This document shows positions 1 to 10,580 of a stretch of DNA of 64,000 bases, in pieces. The notes under the pieces are model-generated. The model searched no databases and was not told where the DNA came from. It worked only from the letters and a program-made list of their open reading frames with translations. Numbering within the stretch: the stretch's first letter is position 1; every line of letters starts with the position of its first letter. Position numbers and translations under genes: made by a program. Source of the DNA: Eutreptiella sp. 'Long Island Sound 2002' (Eukaryota; Euglenozoa; Euglenophyceae; Eutreptiales; Eutreptiaceae); the NCBI GenBank assembly GCA_964036045.1, contig OZ038378.1:57325408-57389407 (forward strand), read 5' to 3'.

Positions 1-730
1 AGTACTCACAACCACAACACAAAAAGACAGAATCAAAATCAGGTAAACAATTCACCTGTGCAGAACACGCGGAGTGCATGGGCTGGGGAAAGGGGGGGAA
101 CTCAAGCCCGGGGTCAATTCAGGGGATCTCGGTTTCAGTGCAGTGAGTGTAGTGCAGTGTGGTGCGGTACAGTGCAGGGGCTATTCCTAACTAAAGCACC
201 AGGGCACATCACAGAAAATTGTATTGTCTGCAACATCCCTAACCGGTTAAAGTCCTTAAAAATGTGTGGAAGCCGAAGCCAGGAGGGGTTGGTCCATGTG
301 GACCGCCCAGGCGGGGAGGGTGGAGAGGAACTTACAGGTTTTTATTTTTAGATCCCACCCTGCTCTCTCTGACCCCTTGGGTGCCCGGGCGTCCTCTCCT
401 CCCCCCCCCTGTAGGGCAGTGAAGGCAAGCCTGCCTGGCCAGGCACTCCGCCATCAGACAGCACCGTTTAACAGGCAAGAAACTGTTCTCCAAAAATGAA
501 AAAAAAAATTCCGAAAGTGGTGCTGTCAGTGGCCCCCTTGTGTTTAACTGACTTTTGTTTGTGCTGGTTGTTTAACAGAGGGTCGGGGAAGGGGTCGAGA
601 GCAGAGGGGAGGGGTTTCAGGGGTATAGCTGCCCAGCCGATGAGTCCCCCCTTGCAGGGGGACCCAGAGCAAACATACAGACACCCACACATGCCCGCAC
701 ATACACACATACACACACATTAAAAACAAC

Positions 731-764
731 AATTCACGGAGGTGTCAAATAATTCACGGAGGGG
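731..764. repeat. Two orphan units of the 20-bp minisatellite
   Basis: Two adjacent units of the form AATTCACGGAGG plus a short linker. They match the unit of the 2.9-kb array at 19.75-22.66 kb, 19 kb away. This shows the unit is dispersed and not confined to the large element. Confidence 0.8.
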
Positions 765-997
765 AGACGCCCTTGCGGCCGCTGTCAGGGTGTCCCAGTG
801 CCGTGGGTGGCTTGGGGGGGGGGGGTCGGTCCTAACCCCTTCCTATCTCTTAGCAGCAGCAGGCAAGTAAGCAGGCAGTACCGGGGGTCATAACCCCGGG
901 GTAACAGTAGCCGGGACTCAATGTGAGTCCTCTTAACCATCAACAACCCCAAATTCCGCCGGGGCTTAACTCCCGAACGAAACGGTATTTGGGGCCC

Positions 998-1092
998 CCG
1001 TGGGCCTTATAAGCCCACGGAGTGTGCTGAGGCGTGGCTACCAGCACTTAAAGTCTGGCCTGCCATACCCATTACTGGGCTCGCCTCAGCAC
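998..1092. repeat. Two GC-rich inverted repeats (hairpins)
   Basis: First hairpin: an 8-bp perfect stem CCGTGGGC (998-1005) with GCCCACGG (1013-1020) around a 7-nt loop CTTATAA. Second: an 11-bp perfect inverted repeat, GTGCTGAGGCG (1024-1034) and CGCCTCAGCAC (1082-1092). No gene is adjacent, so a terminator or RNA role is unsupported. Confidence 0.6.
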
Positions 1093-1429
1093 GGCCGGTC
1101 GGGTCCGGCTCTGGGGGGTGCGCACGAAACTAGCCCCGGGAGAAGTGCCTTCTACCCGGTTAAGCATTAATTACAGCAGTAAGCACTATTTATTACGTTA
1201 GATGTTTACTAAGCGCATGTTTTTACCCCGCAGACATGCCCCTTCCAGTGGTGCGCTCACCTTTGGGGCTGCCGTTGGGGGGTCCGGGGCTTTTACCCGG
1301 ACCTCCGGCCCTCCCTGGCTGTTGGCCGGAGGCGTACATTATACAATACTGTGGTTCTTTCAGTAACGTACGTACATTACTTGATACATACACATCTGGG
1401 GCCTGAGGGGGATGGCGCCCCCCCTTGGT

Positions 1430-1900
1430 TCCAAACCCAATCCGTCTCCGGGGGGCCTCCCCTTGATTCACTATCGTCTCGGGACCGTTCCGAGGTCGCC
1501 CTGCATGGCAGAGGCAGGGACGGGGGGGCCACCCCTTATTTCAGAACTGTATCGGTGCATCAATGTCTTTCCACCCTGCCTGGGCGGAAGACCAGGGACC
1601 GGGGGGCCACCCCTTATTTCAAAACTGCATCGGCATATCAAGGTCGTTCCACCCTGCATGGGCGGAGGACCCGGGACCGGGGGGCCGCCCCTTACTTCAT
1701 TCCCGCTCTGGCAGATCAAAATTCCTCCGCCCCTTTGAGGCAGAGGTCCAGGGATCGGGGGGCCTCCCCTTATTTCAGTACAGCCATTCAGGTACGGGTC
1801 TGGGGGGTCTCCCCTTATTTCAAACCACAACTCCAAGTATCGGTTCCTCGCCCCGACGGGCAAATGACCAGGGACGGGGGGCCTCCCCTTTTGTCACAGC
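1430..1900. repeat. Degenerate tandem repeat of about 78 bp
   Basis: The motif GGGGGGCCACCCCTTATTTC recurs near 1522, 1600, 1680, 1757, 1800 and 1876, followed by a degenerate spacer of about 60 bp, giving roughly five to six units. Open frames over it on both strands are products of the repeat and show no domain. Confidence 0.7.
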
Positions 1901-2064
1901 ACTTCCTGGGGAGCCAGACGTCGAGGCTGCAGGCAGGTGCCATTACCCCGGCGCAGTGAGCACCGTATCGGCAGGCGCTGGCCCTTACCTCCGCCCCGGC
2001 GCTGACTCCCCTTTATTCCACCGCCTCCCTATTCCGGTCCCGTCGGATAGGACGAGATCTCCAC

Positions 2065-2535
2065 CCCATGATGTACCTGTGCACAACACAAGGAACAGTG
2101 GGTTGGGGTAGGGGAGCGCACAAGAGCCCTGGAGAGGGCTGGGTCACAGGGGGACCCGGGTTACTCCTGCATACCGCCACCCCCCGGTAGAGCCCGCCTT
2201 GTGCCATCGTGGCTCCCAGTGCTCACTGGGTAAGTGGTTGTAAGGTCTGATGTCACAGTTGTCCCGCATTGCACCGCCGGGCAGGACCGGTAGCCCCCCG
2301 TGACATCAGACCCCTGACCGAAGGCCATTGTGTTGTAACCCCGGACCTGGCCGGGGATTCTCGTATGCGGCCCCCACCCATGACGTACCTGTGCAGGGAC
2401 GCACGGTGTCGTGGGTGGGGGCATTGTGGGGGGGGACACACAAGCCGTGGGAGGGCTGGGCCACAGGGAGACCCGGGGCTCACTTGCTTACCGCCACCCC
2501 CCGGTGGAGCCCGCCCTGTGCCATCGCGGCTGACC
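2065..2535. repeat. Direct duplication of about 150 bp
   Basis: The segments 2065-2215 and 2377-2535 are diverged direct copies. Both start with a CCATGAYGTACCTGTGCA-like stretch, continue through a GAGGGCTGGGYCACAGGG-like stretch, and end in CCGCCACCCCCCGGTRGAGC followed by a TGTGCCATCG-like motif. Non-coding as far as I can see. Confidence 0.7.
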
Positions 2536-2696
2536 CACGGTGGTCGGCGAGGAGTGAGGCGCTGAATCCCGTGACCCGGCCACCGCGGCTGGGCCAGATC
2601 ACCCCCCAGATTGCGTGTTAGCCCGGGGGGGAGAACCCCCCCCGGTTACACCCCCACACCACGGTGAGGTCACGCGCCCCTGGGCAGCAGTGGGGG

Positions 2697-3423
2697 TCAC
2701 ATCACATCACATCACATCACATCACATCACATCACATCACATCACATCACATCACATCACATCACATCACATCAGACCACATCACACCACACCACACCAC
2801 ATCACATCACATCACACCACACCACTCCACACCACACCACACCACACCACACCACACCACACCGCACCACACCACACCACATCACACCACACCACACCAC
2901 ATCACATCACATCACATCACATCACATCACATCACATCACATCACATCACACCACACCACACCACACCACACCACACCAGACCACATCACACCACACCAC
3001 ACCACATCACATCACACCACACCACACCACATCACATCACATCACATCACATCACATCACATCACATCACACCGCACCACACCACACCACATCACATCAC
3101 ATCACATCACATCACATCACATCACATCACATCACATCACATCACATCACATCACATCACATCACATCACATCACACCACACCACACCACACCACATCAC
3201 ATCACACCACATCACATCACATCACATCACATCACATCACATCACATCACATCACATCACATCACATCACATCACATCACATCACAGCACATCACATCAC
3301 ATCGCATCACATCACATCACATCACACCACATCACATCACATCACATCACATCACATCACATCACATCACATCACATCACATCACATCACACCACACCAC
3401 AATACATCACATCATATCACATG
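2697..3423. repeat. Pentanucleotide microsatellite (ATCAC/ACCAC)n
   Basis: About 725 bp of uninterrupted ATCAC and ACCAC pentamers with a few substitutions (GCACC, AGACC, AATAC). Blocks of the two pentamers alternate, pointing to local expansion after point mutation. The His/Thr/Ser/Ile-rich open frames across it come from the repeat. Confidence 0.97.
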
Positions 3424-3454
3424 TGCAAGTTGATGACATGCACATACCAAGCAG

Positions 3455-3905
3455 TTCGAACAGGGGGGGGGGGGTTACTATACCCAGGGTCCCTGACTTT
3501 CCCGCATGTTGAACGTTTACCTAGGTTCCATACTTTCCCATTTTCCACTTGTTCCTAGTAGCATGGCAGTTTCTTGTCCGACCTCGCCCCCCAACAGCAC
3601 TTGGTGGGTGGGTGGGTGGGGGAGAAAAGCCTGATGGGGGGTTTCGGGTTGAGCGTTGGGGTGGCCCACCAGCAAAACTGACTGTGTTGTTATTCACATA
3701 CCTAGTTCATGCCTACGGCCATGGTCAAGGAAGCAAGGTGCAGAATTGGGCAAGAGAAAAGGGGGGGGGGCAAGTCTGATATGGGGGGCAAAGCGCATGT
3801 CTGATATTTTGGGGGGGGGGGGGGGCAAAGGCCTATCATGGGGGGCTTGGGGGGTTGGGGGTTGGGGGTGATGGTCCATAAAAGTCTGAAGTCTGAAGAC
3901 TGATA
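3455..3905. repeat. Left-end G-rich segment of copy 1
   Basis: Shared with copy 2 (32.15-32.40 kb): a TTCGAA plus G-run start, a GGTTCCATA block followed by TTTCCCATTTTCCACTTG, long G runs, then GATGGTCCATAAAAGTCTGA and TTGGGTTACTATACC. Copy 1 keeps about 250 bp in the middle that copy 2 lacks. It lies just downstream of the gene B stop, so it would be gene B 3' UTR or the element end. Confidence 0.65.
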
Positions 3906-3907
3906 GC

Positions 3908-4816
3908 CTATTGGGTTACTATACCCATAGCTGGGGGGCTGGTTGTGCACCTCTGGCCATCGGTATCAAACCGGACTGATTCAACGCCATGCCATGCACC
4001 TTTCACAGTTTGCTCTTTGAATTGAGTCCACCCTGGTCCCTCCTCCCTCGCCACCTTTTCCACCCGTGCCTGTAACGTTTCGGTTGCCTTGGTCAAGTGG
4101 GCACCTGTTGGTGCATGCAACTGTGCAACGTTGTTGAAGCTGCGCGTACCGTGTAGTATGTCCCCATATACCACTGCCCATGACAGCAAACTTGCATCAT
4201 GGCAATCCTCCCACACATCCTCCTCCTTGGTGGCGAGGTGCGTTTTGAAATCCAAATGCCTCGCCACCCATGGCACATTGGCCAAGAACACCTTGTTGCG
4301 ACGGGCATTTGCCTCGGACCACCGGATACGTTGACTAGCAGGGATCAAACGCAACCCGCTGCGCGTATCTGGTCTGGTGTTCTCTTGGACACACCTCTCG
4401 AGGTCCTTCCACTGGCGCGCACCGTTGTACAATGCACGTTGGCGACCCACAGCTGCCAGGTACTCACCATGCACTTGGCCACCTGCCTCCAAGGCAAGGC
4501 CTAGCTTGCGCTGGACCACATGGCATGGCTCACCCAAGGGGGTTAGCAAGGACAGCCACTTCACAAGCATGGCAAACACATTGTGCTCCATTGCCGACAC
4601 ATCAACAGCTTGCCTTGCAGTGGCACCACGCACACCAAGGTTAGAGGCACCATCCACAGCAAAAGCCACAACCTTCTGAGCCCACCCGGCACGGTCAGGC
4701 ATCCAGGACAGCAGCACTGCCTCCACCTGTGCCGTCACCTCTTGTGCCTCCCCTGAAGCCACATCCACCACACCAAGGAACACCTCACACATTCCCCCCG
4801 GCCCAGTGCTTGGAAA
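3908..4816 (-). pseudogene. hAT-like transposase, catalytic second half (gene B, copy 1)
   Basis: This is the 3' part of gene B; the upstream part lies at 13587-14976 beyond the LINE. The frame has the hAT pattern: FAVDGASNLGVRG (second catalytic Asp region) and, about 50 residues on, EPCHVVQRKLGLAL, matching the family's H-C-hydrophobic-H-x-LNLAL-like signature. A conserved segment follows (ANARRNKVFLANVPWVARHL), then EDVWEDCHDASLLSW. Copy 2 has the same protein at 33.2-34.2 kb and continues for about 850 bp into a hATC dimerisation domain; here the frame runs out after WHGVESVRF, so hATC has been deleted. Adding one copy of the 16-bp target duplication makes the frame continuous with the 13.6-kb part. 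In the family this is the DDE-type cut-and-paste enzyme; here it is dead. Confidence 0.7.
4801..4816. repeat. Target-site duplication of the LINE, left copy
   Basis: GCCCAGTGCTTGGAAA, identical to 13571-13586. The first four bases could also belong to the AAAGCCC tail of the LINE, so the true duplication is 12-16 bp. Confidence 0.9.
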
Positions 4817-5002
4817 CTGTCAGCTGGAGCTTGCACCGCTAGGCAGTGCCCTGTCGCCTCTGAGATGGCGTGTCAACCTTGGGGCATCCCACGGGGAAGG
4901 GGTGTACAAACGCAAGCACAGGCCGTGGTGGCCTGTCTTCCCCTGTTCTCCCTCCCAACGGGCAGATCGGCGACCCGGCGGGACATCCCCAGCACTAGGG
5001 CA

Positions 5003-5180
5003 CGGCGGCCGGCGATCCGACGGTGCGACGGTCCCTCCTCTTCCACCCTGCACGTCAGTCGGCGATCCGGCGGTGCTTCTGTCCGCCGCCTGCCCCCGTG
5101 CACGTCAGTCGGCGATCCGGCGGTGCTACTGTCCGCCTCCTACCCCTGTGCACGTCAGTCGGCGATCCGACGGTGCCGCA
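5003..5180 (+). repeat. 50-bp tandem repeats in LINE 5' UTR
   Basis: Units at 5051-5100 and 5101-5150 are near identical (CACGTCAGTCGGCGATCCGG start), with partial units at about 5003-5050 and 5151-5180. Tandem monomers at a LINE 5' end recall promoter monomers of some mammalian L1s; that function here is only an analogy. Confidence 0.8.
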
Positions 5181-5321
5181 CCCCACCCAGCCCCCTCCCC
5201 CCCTGTCCCGTCCCCGTACACGTAGACTGAGGCCTCCCGGCACGCGCAACACGCTTCACAACGCACAGCCCCACCCTCCGGACTGGATTCATAGCCGAGG
5301 GCACCCCTAAGTCACGTAAGA

Positions 5322-5395
5322 GACTCCCGCGGCCCAGTAGTGAGAGCGTCGGTCTTCAATCGTCCAGTGCGGGGGTTCGATCCCGGGCGTTGGTG
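5322..5395 (+). other. tRNA-like patch (A/B-box-like) in LINE 5' UTR
   Basis: A D-arm-like segment GCCCAGTAGTGAGAGC (from 5332) is followed about 30 nt later by GGTTCGATCC (5374-5383), a match to the pol III B-box/T-loop consensus. An anticodon stem GTCGG/TCGTC with loop TCTTCAA can be drawn with one mismatch. No acceptor stem pairs, so this is not a functional tRNA but a tRNA-derived or pol III promoter-like remnant. Confidence 0.35.
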
Positions 5396-5639
5396 CTCCT
5401 GGGATCCCTGCACGTAGAGCTCTCTAGTTGGCGACGTGGGAACCACCCCCCCCTCCAGCAACTCGCGCCACCACCGATACCGGTGGATCGGGTGGAGGTC
5501 TCGTTCATTTTACCCCCCACCCTAGAAAAACAAAACACACGGGAGCCACCCACCCCTGCAGCAGAGCGCACCGTCACCTGTACTCGAACAGGTCGACGGG
5601 AGGCCCCGTCCGGTATTCGAAGGGATCGGTGGGAGACCA

Positions 5640-5712
5640 CCGATCACGGGGTTCGAACCAGCTCCTTCGCAGGGCGCGCCGGGTGCGCTACCTCCAGGGC
5701 GGCTGCCTTCTG
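5640..5712 (-). other. Second tRNA-like patch, opposite strand
   Basis: On the minus strand, GGAGGTAGCGCACCCGG (A-box-like, around 5680-5698) precedes GGTTCGAACCCC (B-box-like, 5648-5659) by tRNA-like spacing. The T-stem has one mismatch and no acceptor or clean anticodon stem forms. Treated as a degraded tRNA-like segment inside the LINE leader. Confidence 0.25.
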
Positions 5713-5820
5713 AGATACACTGGCACCCGGGTCACAGAACAAACGCGCCCGCAACCCCCTCCCCCTGTGCTATGTGTAAGCTTGCAGTAGGGGTGCTCTG
5801 CTGGGCCATGAACCGGAACA

Positions 5821-7905
5821 TTGGTGCACCACTCCAGCCACGGTCACCCCAACCCCCCCTCGCATCCCGCAGGGCGAAGCTCCGTGCGCATCGGGCTCGT
5901 CATGGGAATCCGGCGGACCGACGCCTGGACACCTAGTCGACACCTCTCTCCCCCCCCACCTCTCATGCTCGCAGTCACCATGCCACCGGCTGCAGCCGTT
6001 ATCCCCGATGTCTCAGCGGATGCGTTCCGCGCCCTTTCTCCAGCCGACCGTGTGGCGGCCATCACCCCTAGGGACAGCTTCCCTTGCACGGGGGCCGCCT
6101 CGAACCCTCTTGCGCGCGAGCTGCTGCTCACACTCCACCACCATCCCTCCGGAGTTCTCTGCGCGGGGTGCCCGGCAGACGACGCCTTCCTGGGGTCCGT
6201 GTGCCTCATGTGGGCGGCTGCCACCGACTCGCTGGCACACCTTGACATGGAGTCGCTGCGCAACCACGCGGGCCAGACATCGTGGCTGACATACGGCATG
6301 GCCATCGACGCCCTGGTGGCCTTCCACGCCCAGGCCACGCCGGCCCAGATGACCGACCTCCACTCCGAGGCCTCACTCTTCACCGCCCGCTACGGCGACC
6401 AGACCCTCCGCACGCTCAGCCACGACGAGTTCCTGATGGTCCTGTCCGGAGAACACGACCTGAAACCCCCGGTGATGCGCCTCCCCGTGATATACTGGTT
6501 GCTCAGCTGGGCGGCCAAGCAGGCTGGATCCGCGCTGGCGTGCCCCGACCTCCTGCCCACAGACCCTCCGACGCCCTTGCCCACCAATAGCGTCCTCACA
6601 ACCGCCCAGTGGGTCAAGGAGCTAAGAGCTCATGGCCCCGATGGGGATGGCAAGCTGTGCCACCCGGGACTCCTCATGCGGCTGTACGCCTCCAAGGAGC
6701 GCTGGCGCAAAGAAACGGCCGACGACACGTCGGATGACCCGTGGCTCCTACAGCTACGGGCACTATCCTCCGCGGACTCCGCGGATTTCCTCACACGCCT
6801 GGACTCCCTCGCCTCCGTGCCCGAGAACAAGGCCGAGGAGCATGCCCAGCCACTGCTAACACTAGCGCGGGCACACCAACTGGGCTCCAAGGCATACGGC
6901 AACATCAACGGTGTACGGACCACGGCGGCGCTGGTGGGTGTGGCCAAGTCCCTGTGGCTGACCTGCCCCGCGTACCGCCAGCCAATGTTGCGGGCGGACC
7001 TGGCCCGCTACGTCGGGATCGTGGAGGAGCGTTACGAGAACAACAACCTGCAGGACCTCAAGACCAAGTCCCTGGAGGAGATAGTCCGGCTGATCGAGCA
7101 GCCTGGGTCCCAAACCCTACCGTATGGGGACGTGGCCCGCAAGCTGGCTATGCACGACGCAGTATCGGACCGAGCCTCCCAAAGCCTCCTAGTGGTCTCC
7201 ACGGAGGACACGTTCCGCCAAGCCCTGGTACAGACGTTCAGGGGCATTGAGACCAAGGCGGGGGTGACGCAGATCACGCAGACCCTCAAGAAGGAGCTCA
7301 CCAGCAAGGCCTCGGACGCGGCCTTCGACTGGGTGCTTCGCCGCGGCTCCACTCCGGCCAGCCCAGCTACTGGGCCCCCCCCAGCGGGTCCGCCACAGCC
7401 AGGGCCCCGCCTCGTCATCCCGGGCCTCCAGGATGCCCAGCTTCCCGCCACTGCCACTACCCCAGTGGACGCGTCCCGCCCCCACCCTCCAGGCCGACGC
7501 CTCATCATGCTCCGGGACCTGGAGTCCATCGGGGACGCGCACCTGATGGCGGCCAGTGTGCAGCTCACCCATCTCCTCCTCACACCCATCACCCTAACGC
7601 CCCAGATGATCCGCCGGCGTGTCGGCATCGCCACGGTGGACGAGTCCGTCTGGGCCTCCCTCTTCACCTCCAGTGCTGACCGCACGTACCTAGACACCAG
7701 CGCAGTGCCGCCCCAGTGGTCGGTCACCCTGGCCAGCACGCGGCGTGATGGCTCCCCAATCGAGAGGTCCAGCGACGTCTGTGACGCCTCGGCGCCCGCC
7801 GTCACCCCCACCCAGACCGCTCCCAGGGACGGGCCCAAGAAGGACGCCAAGCGCCCCCGCCTAGGGGATCACCAGGGGACGCACCGAGCACGCCCCCTCC
7901 CTTGA
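5821..7905 (+). CDS. LINE ORF1 protein, novel type
   Basis: A 694-codon open frame, the longest intact gene in the LINE. The first 55 codons are Pro/His-rich and lie in the leader; an internal ATG near 5965 or 5980 is a plausible alternative start. I recognise no RRM, CCHC or esterase domain. The middle (about residues 60-480) is mixed alpha-helical with scattered Cys (VLCAGCPADD near 135) and a charged block ERYENNNLQDLKTKSLEE. Then come a Pro-rich linker, a second folded segment (LIMLRDLESIGDAHLMAASVQ), and a basic tail GPKKDAKRPRLGD resembling a bipartite nuclear localisation signal. By position it should be the RNA-binding ORF1p of the retrotransposon; that is inferred from place, not from a motif. 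Confidence 0.75.
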   Translation: MVHHSSHGHPNPPSHPAGRSSVRIGLVMGIRRTDAWTPSRHLSPPPPLMLAVTMPPAAAVIPDVSADAFRALSPADRVAAITPRDSFPCTGAASNPLARELLLTLHHHPSGVLCAGCPADDAFLGSVCLMWAAATDSLAHLDMESLRNHAGQTSWLTYGMAIDALVAFHAQATPAQMTDLHSEASLFTARYGDQTLRTLSHDEFLMVLSGEHDLKPPVMRLPVIYWLLSWAAKQAGSALACPDLLPTDPPTPLPTNSVLTTAQWVKELRAHGPDGDGKLCHPGLLMRLYASKERWRKETADDTSDDPWLLQLRALSSADSADFLTRLDSLASVPENKAEEHAQPLLTLARAHQLGSKAYGNINGVRTTAALVGVAKSLWLTCPAYRQPMLRADLARYVGIVEERYENNNLQDLKTKSLEEIVRLIEQPGSQTLPYGDVARKLAMHDAVSDRASQSLLVVSTEDTFRQALVQTFRGIETKAGVTQITQTLKKELTSKASDAAFDWVLRRGSTPASPATGPPPAGPPQPGPRLVIPGLQDAQLPATATTPVDASRPHPPGRRLIMLRDLESIGDAHLMAASVQLTHLLLTPITLTPQMIRRRVGIATVDESVWASLFTSSADRTYLDTSAVPPQWSVTLASTRRDGSPIERSSDVCDASAPAVTPTQTAPRDGPKKDAKRPRLGDHQGTHRARPLP

Positions 7906-7923
7906 GACCCCTCAAGCACGGCG

Positions 7924-8352
7924 GTGATGGTCTCGCGGCCGGGCCAATGGCAACCACAGCTCCCGGCCCCTTGGCCACTGCCCGCCCCCCCGCCGGCCCC
8001 AGGGGGGGCCCGCGGCGCGGACACAGCCCCCTTCGATGGCACCGTACGCCGCTTACTGCACCTCCCCCGTATTCTCCCTCGCACAGTCACCCCCTCCGCC
8101 CCTCTCCTCCGCGTGGCTCAGTCCGTCGCTGAGACCCACACCCTCCGTCACGCAGTTGACCACATCCCCAGCCAGATACACGCTTTCCTGCCCTTCCTCC
8201 CTCTAGAACAGACAGAGCACCCGTCTCAGACAGGATTGTGGATGGCTTGCTGGACCTGTGGCGCCCTCTTTGCACTCCGCACACGCTGCCAACCCCCCCA
8301 GTGCCCACAGTGCTCCACCCATGGTGGCCTAGCCCTCCTATGCCCCCCCCCC
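7924..8352 (+). pseudogene. ORF2 amino-terminal part with Cys-rich zinc finger
   Basis: Same frame as ORF1, just past its stop. It encodes a Pro-rich start, then MACWTCGALFALRTRCQ and CPQC, a CxxC...CxxC zinc-finger-like motif near codons 109-130. The frame runs into an 11-C run (about 8342-8353), beyond which the endonuclease-bearing frame at +2 takes over. It probably is the true N-terminus of ORF2, separated by a homopolymer indel (biological or sequencing). Confidence 0.5.
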
Positions 8353-10571
8353 CTTACACCCTCCACCGAGGCCCAACTTCGGGTTCAGGCGCGCGCGCAC
8401 CTTCCTCCCGCGACTGGCGGCCGCGTCTGCTGTACCCCGCCTCCTTATGGCACATGGTTGCCTCCAGCACCATCCATTGGCTGTCTGGCACGCGCGAACA
8501 CATGCCCCGCCACCACAGTGTTGCACTCGTGACCCCCCCTTTCTTCAACCCCCAGGGTGACATGATATGGTTCTGGGACACGGCACGGCGGCTACCGCCG
8601 GCACCTGCCGGCATTCTCTGCTACACGCGCCGGGGGCATGAGTGGTTCCTAGACTGCAACCTCCACCCCCCTGTCGTGTTCGTCATGGCCCCCCACTGCC
8701 CCCTGTGCGGACGACCAGAGCGCCCGGCAGCGGTCGTCCATGGCCCCCCTGACCACTCCCACTACCCTGGATTCTTCTGCACCTCTCCCCGACCCCTCAG
8801 TGCCACCTGCCGTACGGAGCTGGCGGACCGATCCTCATCCGATGTGACTGGGATACTGGTCCCGAACACAATCCCCGTCTCCCTCACCACCGGTGACCGT
8901 AACTGCTTCTCGTCGGCAGTCGTCCCAGTTGCCCCCCCTCCCCACACGGCAGTTGCACGTTGGTTCCTTGACCCGCCCACCCCACCGCCTGTACCCACCA
9001 TCTTGTATTGCAACAACCTCGGCGGTATAGAAACCAAAACCGAGGACCTGGAGAACCACCTCCTCTCGGTGGACATAGGCTACGGCCTATATCAGGAGAC
9101 CTGGTCGGATCGCAACCTACGCCACAGCATCCCTAGGCGTTATGGCTATGTCATCAGCCACACGCAAGGGGCAGGTACGGGGTTCTTGATACTGTGGGCT
9201 TGGGCTTTGGTTAAGGGACCCTCCACCCCCCACGTAGCCATGGACTGCACTGACTGGTTTGCAGTGGTGATTGAGACCACCCGGTATGGTGCCCTCCTCC
9301 TGGTCTCCATACACCTCGGGCCCCACTACAGCTTCGCTGAAAAGAAAGGCGTTCTCCAGGCGATTAAACAGCTTATCGCCCTGTTGCGCCCCCAGGCCAC
9401 CATCATGGGTGGGGATTTCAATTGTGAAGCGTACGGGGACAACTCCCCACTGTACTACGCGCTGCGCAGCACGACACTTTTTCAAGAGTTTCACTTGGCA
9501 CACCCCCCGGGCACCTTCACCAACTGGACTGTGGTCGATGGGGTGCAGCGATGCACAGGCATTGATCACATCCTCACCTCACCAAACGTCCCCCCCCTCC
9601 ACTCCACCCTCCTTCCCTCTCACAGCACCCACATGGGCCTGGTCACCACCATCGACACCCATAATCCAAACGCACAACCGTTTCCTTGGAAGCGCTTCAA
9701 ATGGCGCTTACTGGCACCAGCCCACGCCACACAGCTCTCGGGCCTGATAGACGCGGTGTGGGCATGGATCACTCTTTACCCCGCCCCCCCGGACCACTAT
9801 GTCCGCGCTCTGTGGCACTATGCGTCATCAATCGTGCCCAGACCCCCCACGGCAGCCACAGTCATTAAACGCCTGCGCACCCTGACCCCCCCCCTGTCCC
9901 AGGCTCGCCTACAAGAGCTGTCCCGAATGCTCCGCGAAACGGTCGCGGAAAGGGGACGCGAGCGCCTAGCGGTCACCTTGGCCAAGGTGGTTGTCACCGG
10001 CGCCACCCGCAGCGCCTTGCGTCTGCCTGCTCAACCCCTCAAACCCCTGTCGCGCATAGCCCCCAACCCCCGCACCACCCTCTCCACCCCGGACGCCCTC
10101 AAGGCAGAGATCGACACCCAGGCTGCAGTGAACGTCCAGCACCGCCATCTGGTGCTGGACGATCACTGGCTCCAGGCGCACACCGACCCACAGTGTTGGG
10201 AACCGTTTTTCAACCCGGTCCTTGACCTACCGGTGCGAGTATTACTGCAGTTCCTCCGGCTGGGGCTCCGACCTCAGGTCCCGGGAGACAGGACAGCCTA
10301 CTGCAACCGTCTCTCGTCTGACCCCGTGCTCTCGGATCACCTCATGCAACCCTCCATATCCGGCCCTGGCTCCTGGGCCACAGCTGTGGACAACATGCCT
10401 CGTCGGCTCCTCCAGCCGGGGGGGTTCGGCCTCAGTGCAGGCGTGCTGGCCTCGCGCAGACAAGCCTGGCTCGGCGTCCCCTCCCTCTCCACCATGCCAG
10501 TGCAGTATGGCATCTACAAGGGCAAAACCCCCAACGATAAAAAGAAACCCCCCAATCTGATGACGTCCTAG
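8238..10571 (+). pseudogene. LINE ORF2: APE endonuclease and start of RT
   Basis: A 777-codon frame. After a Pro-rich region and a possible knuckle (HCPLCGRPE), an endonuclease/exonuclease/phosphatase fold begins near residue 255: ILYCNNLGG, then LYQETW (metal-binding Glu), VSIHLGPH, MGGDFNCEAYGD (Asp/Asn pair), GIDHILTSP and a terminal SHSTHMGL (catalytic His position). This is the target-nicking domain of APE-type LINEs. An alpha-helical linker follows, then the first RT block VQYGIYKGKTPND. The frame ends in TAG (10569-10571) directly before RPVV, where RTs carry the conserved RP motif, so the stop interrupts the RT domain. The downstream frame is the same, so a single C-to-T change (CAG to TAG) would explain it. 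Confidence 0.85.
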
Positions 10572-10580
10572 CGGCCGGTA

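Larger units (their letters stand above)
1..1429. other. Non-coding left flank, no gene seen
   Basis: No open frame here has convincing composition or motifs. The stretch holds a short GTGCAGT-rich patch (about 137-178), a CA-rich stretch (about 660-720), a G run near 815-826, two orphan minisatellite units (731-764) and two GC-rich hairpins (998-1092). I see no promoter or RNA gene that I could defend. Confidence 0.5.

Noticed and set aside
2615-3512. Long His/Thr/Ser/Ile open frames
   Set aside because: They are translations of the ATCAC/ACCAC microsatellite; three frames are open at once and there is no other coding sign.
5322-5712. Functional tRNA genes
   Set aside because: B-box and D-arm-like parts exist, but acceptor stems do not pair and anticodon stems are poor.
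9271-9747. Plus-strand 158-codon frame inside ORF2
   Set aside because: Out-of-frame shadow of the endonuclease, whose motifs are in the other frame.
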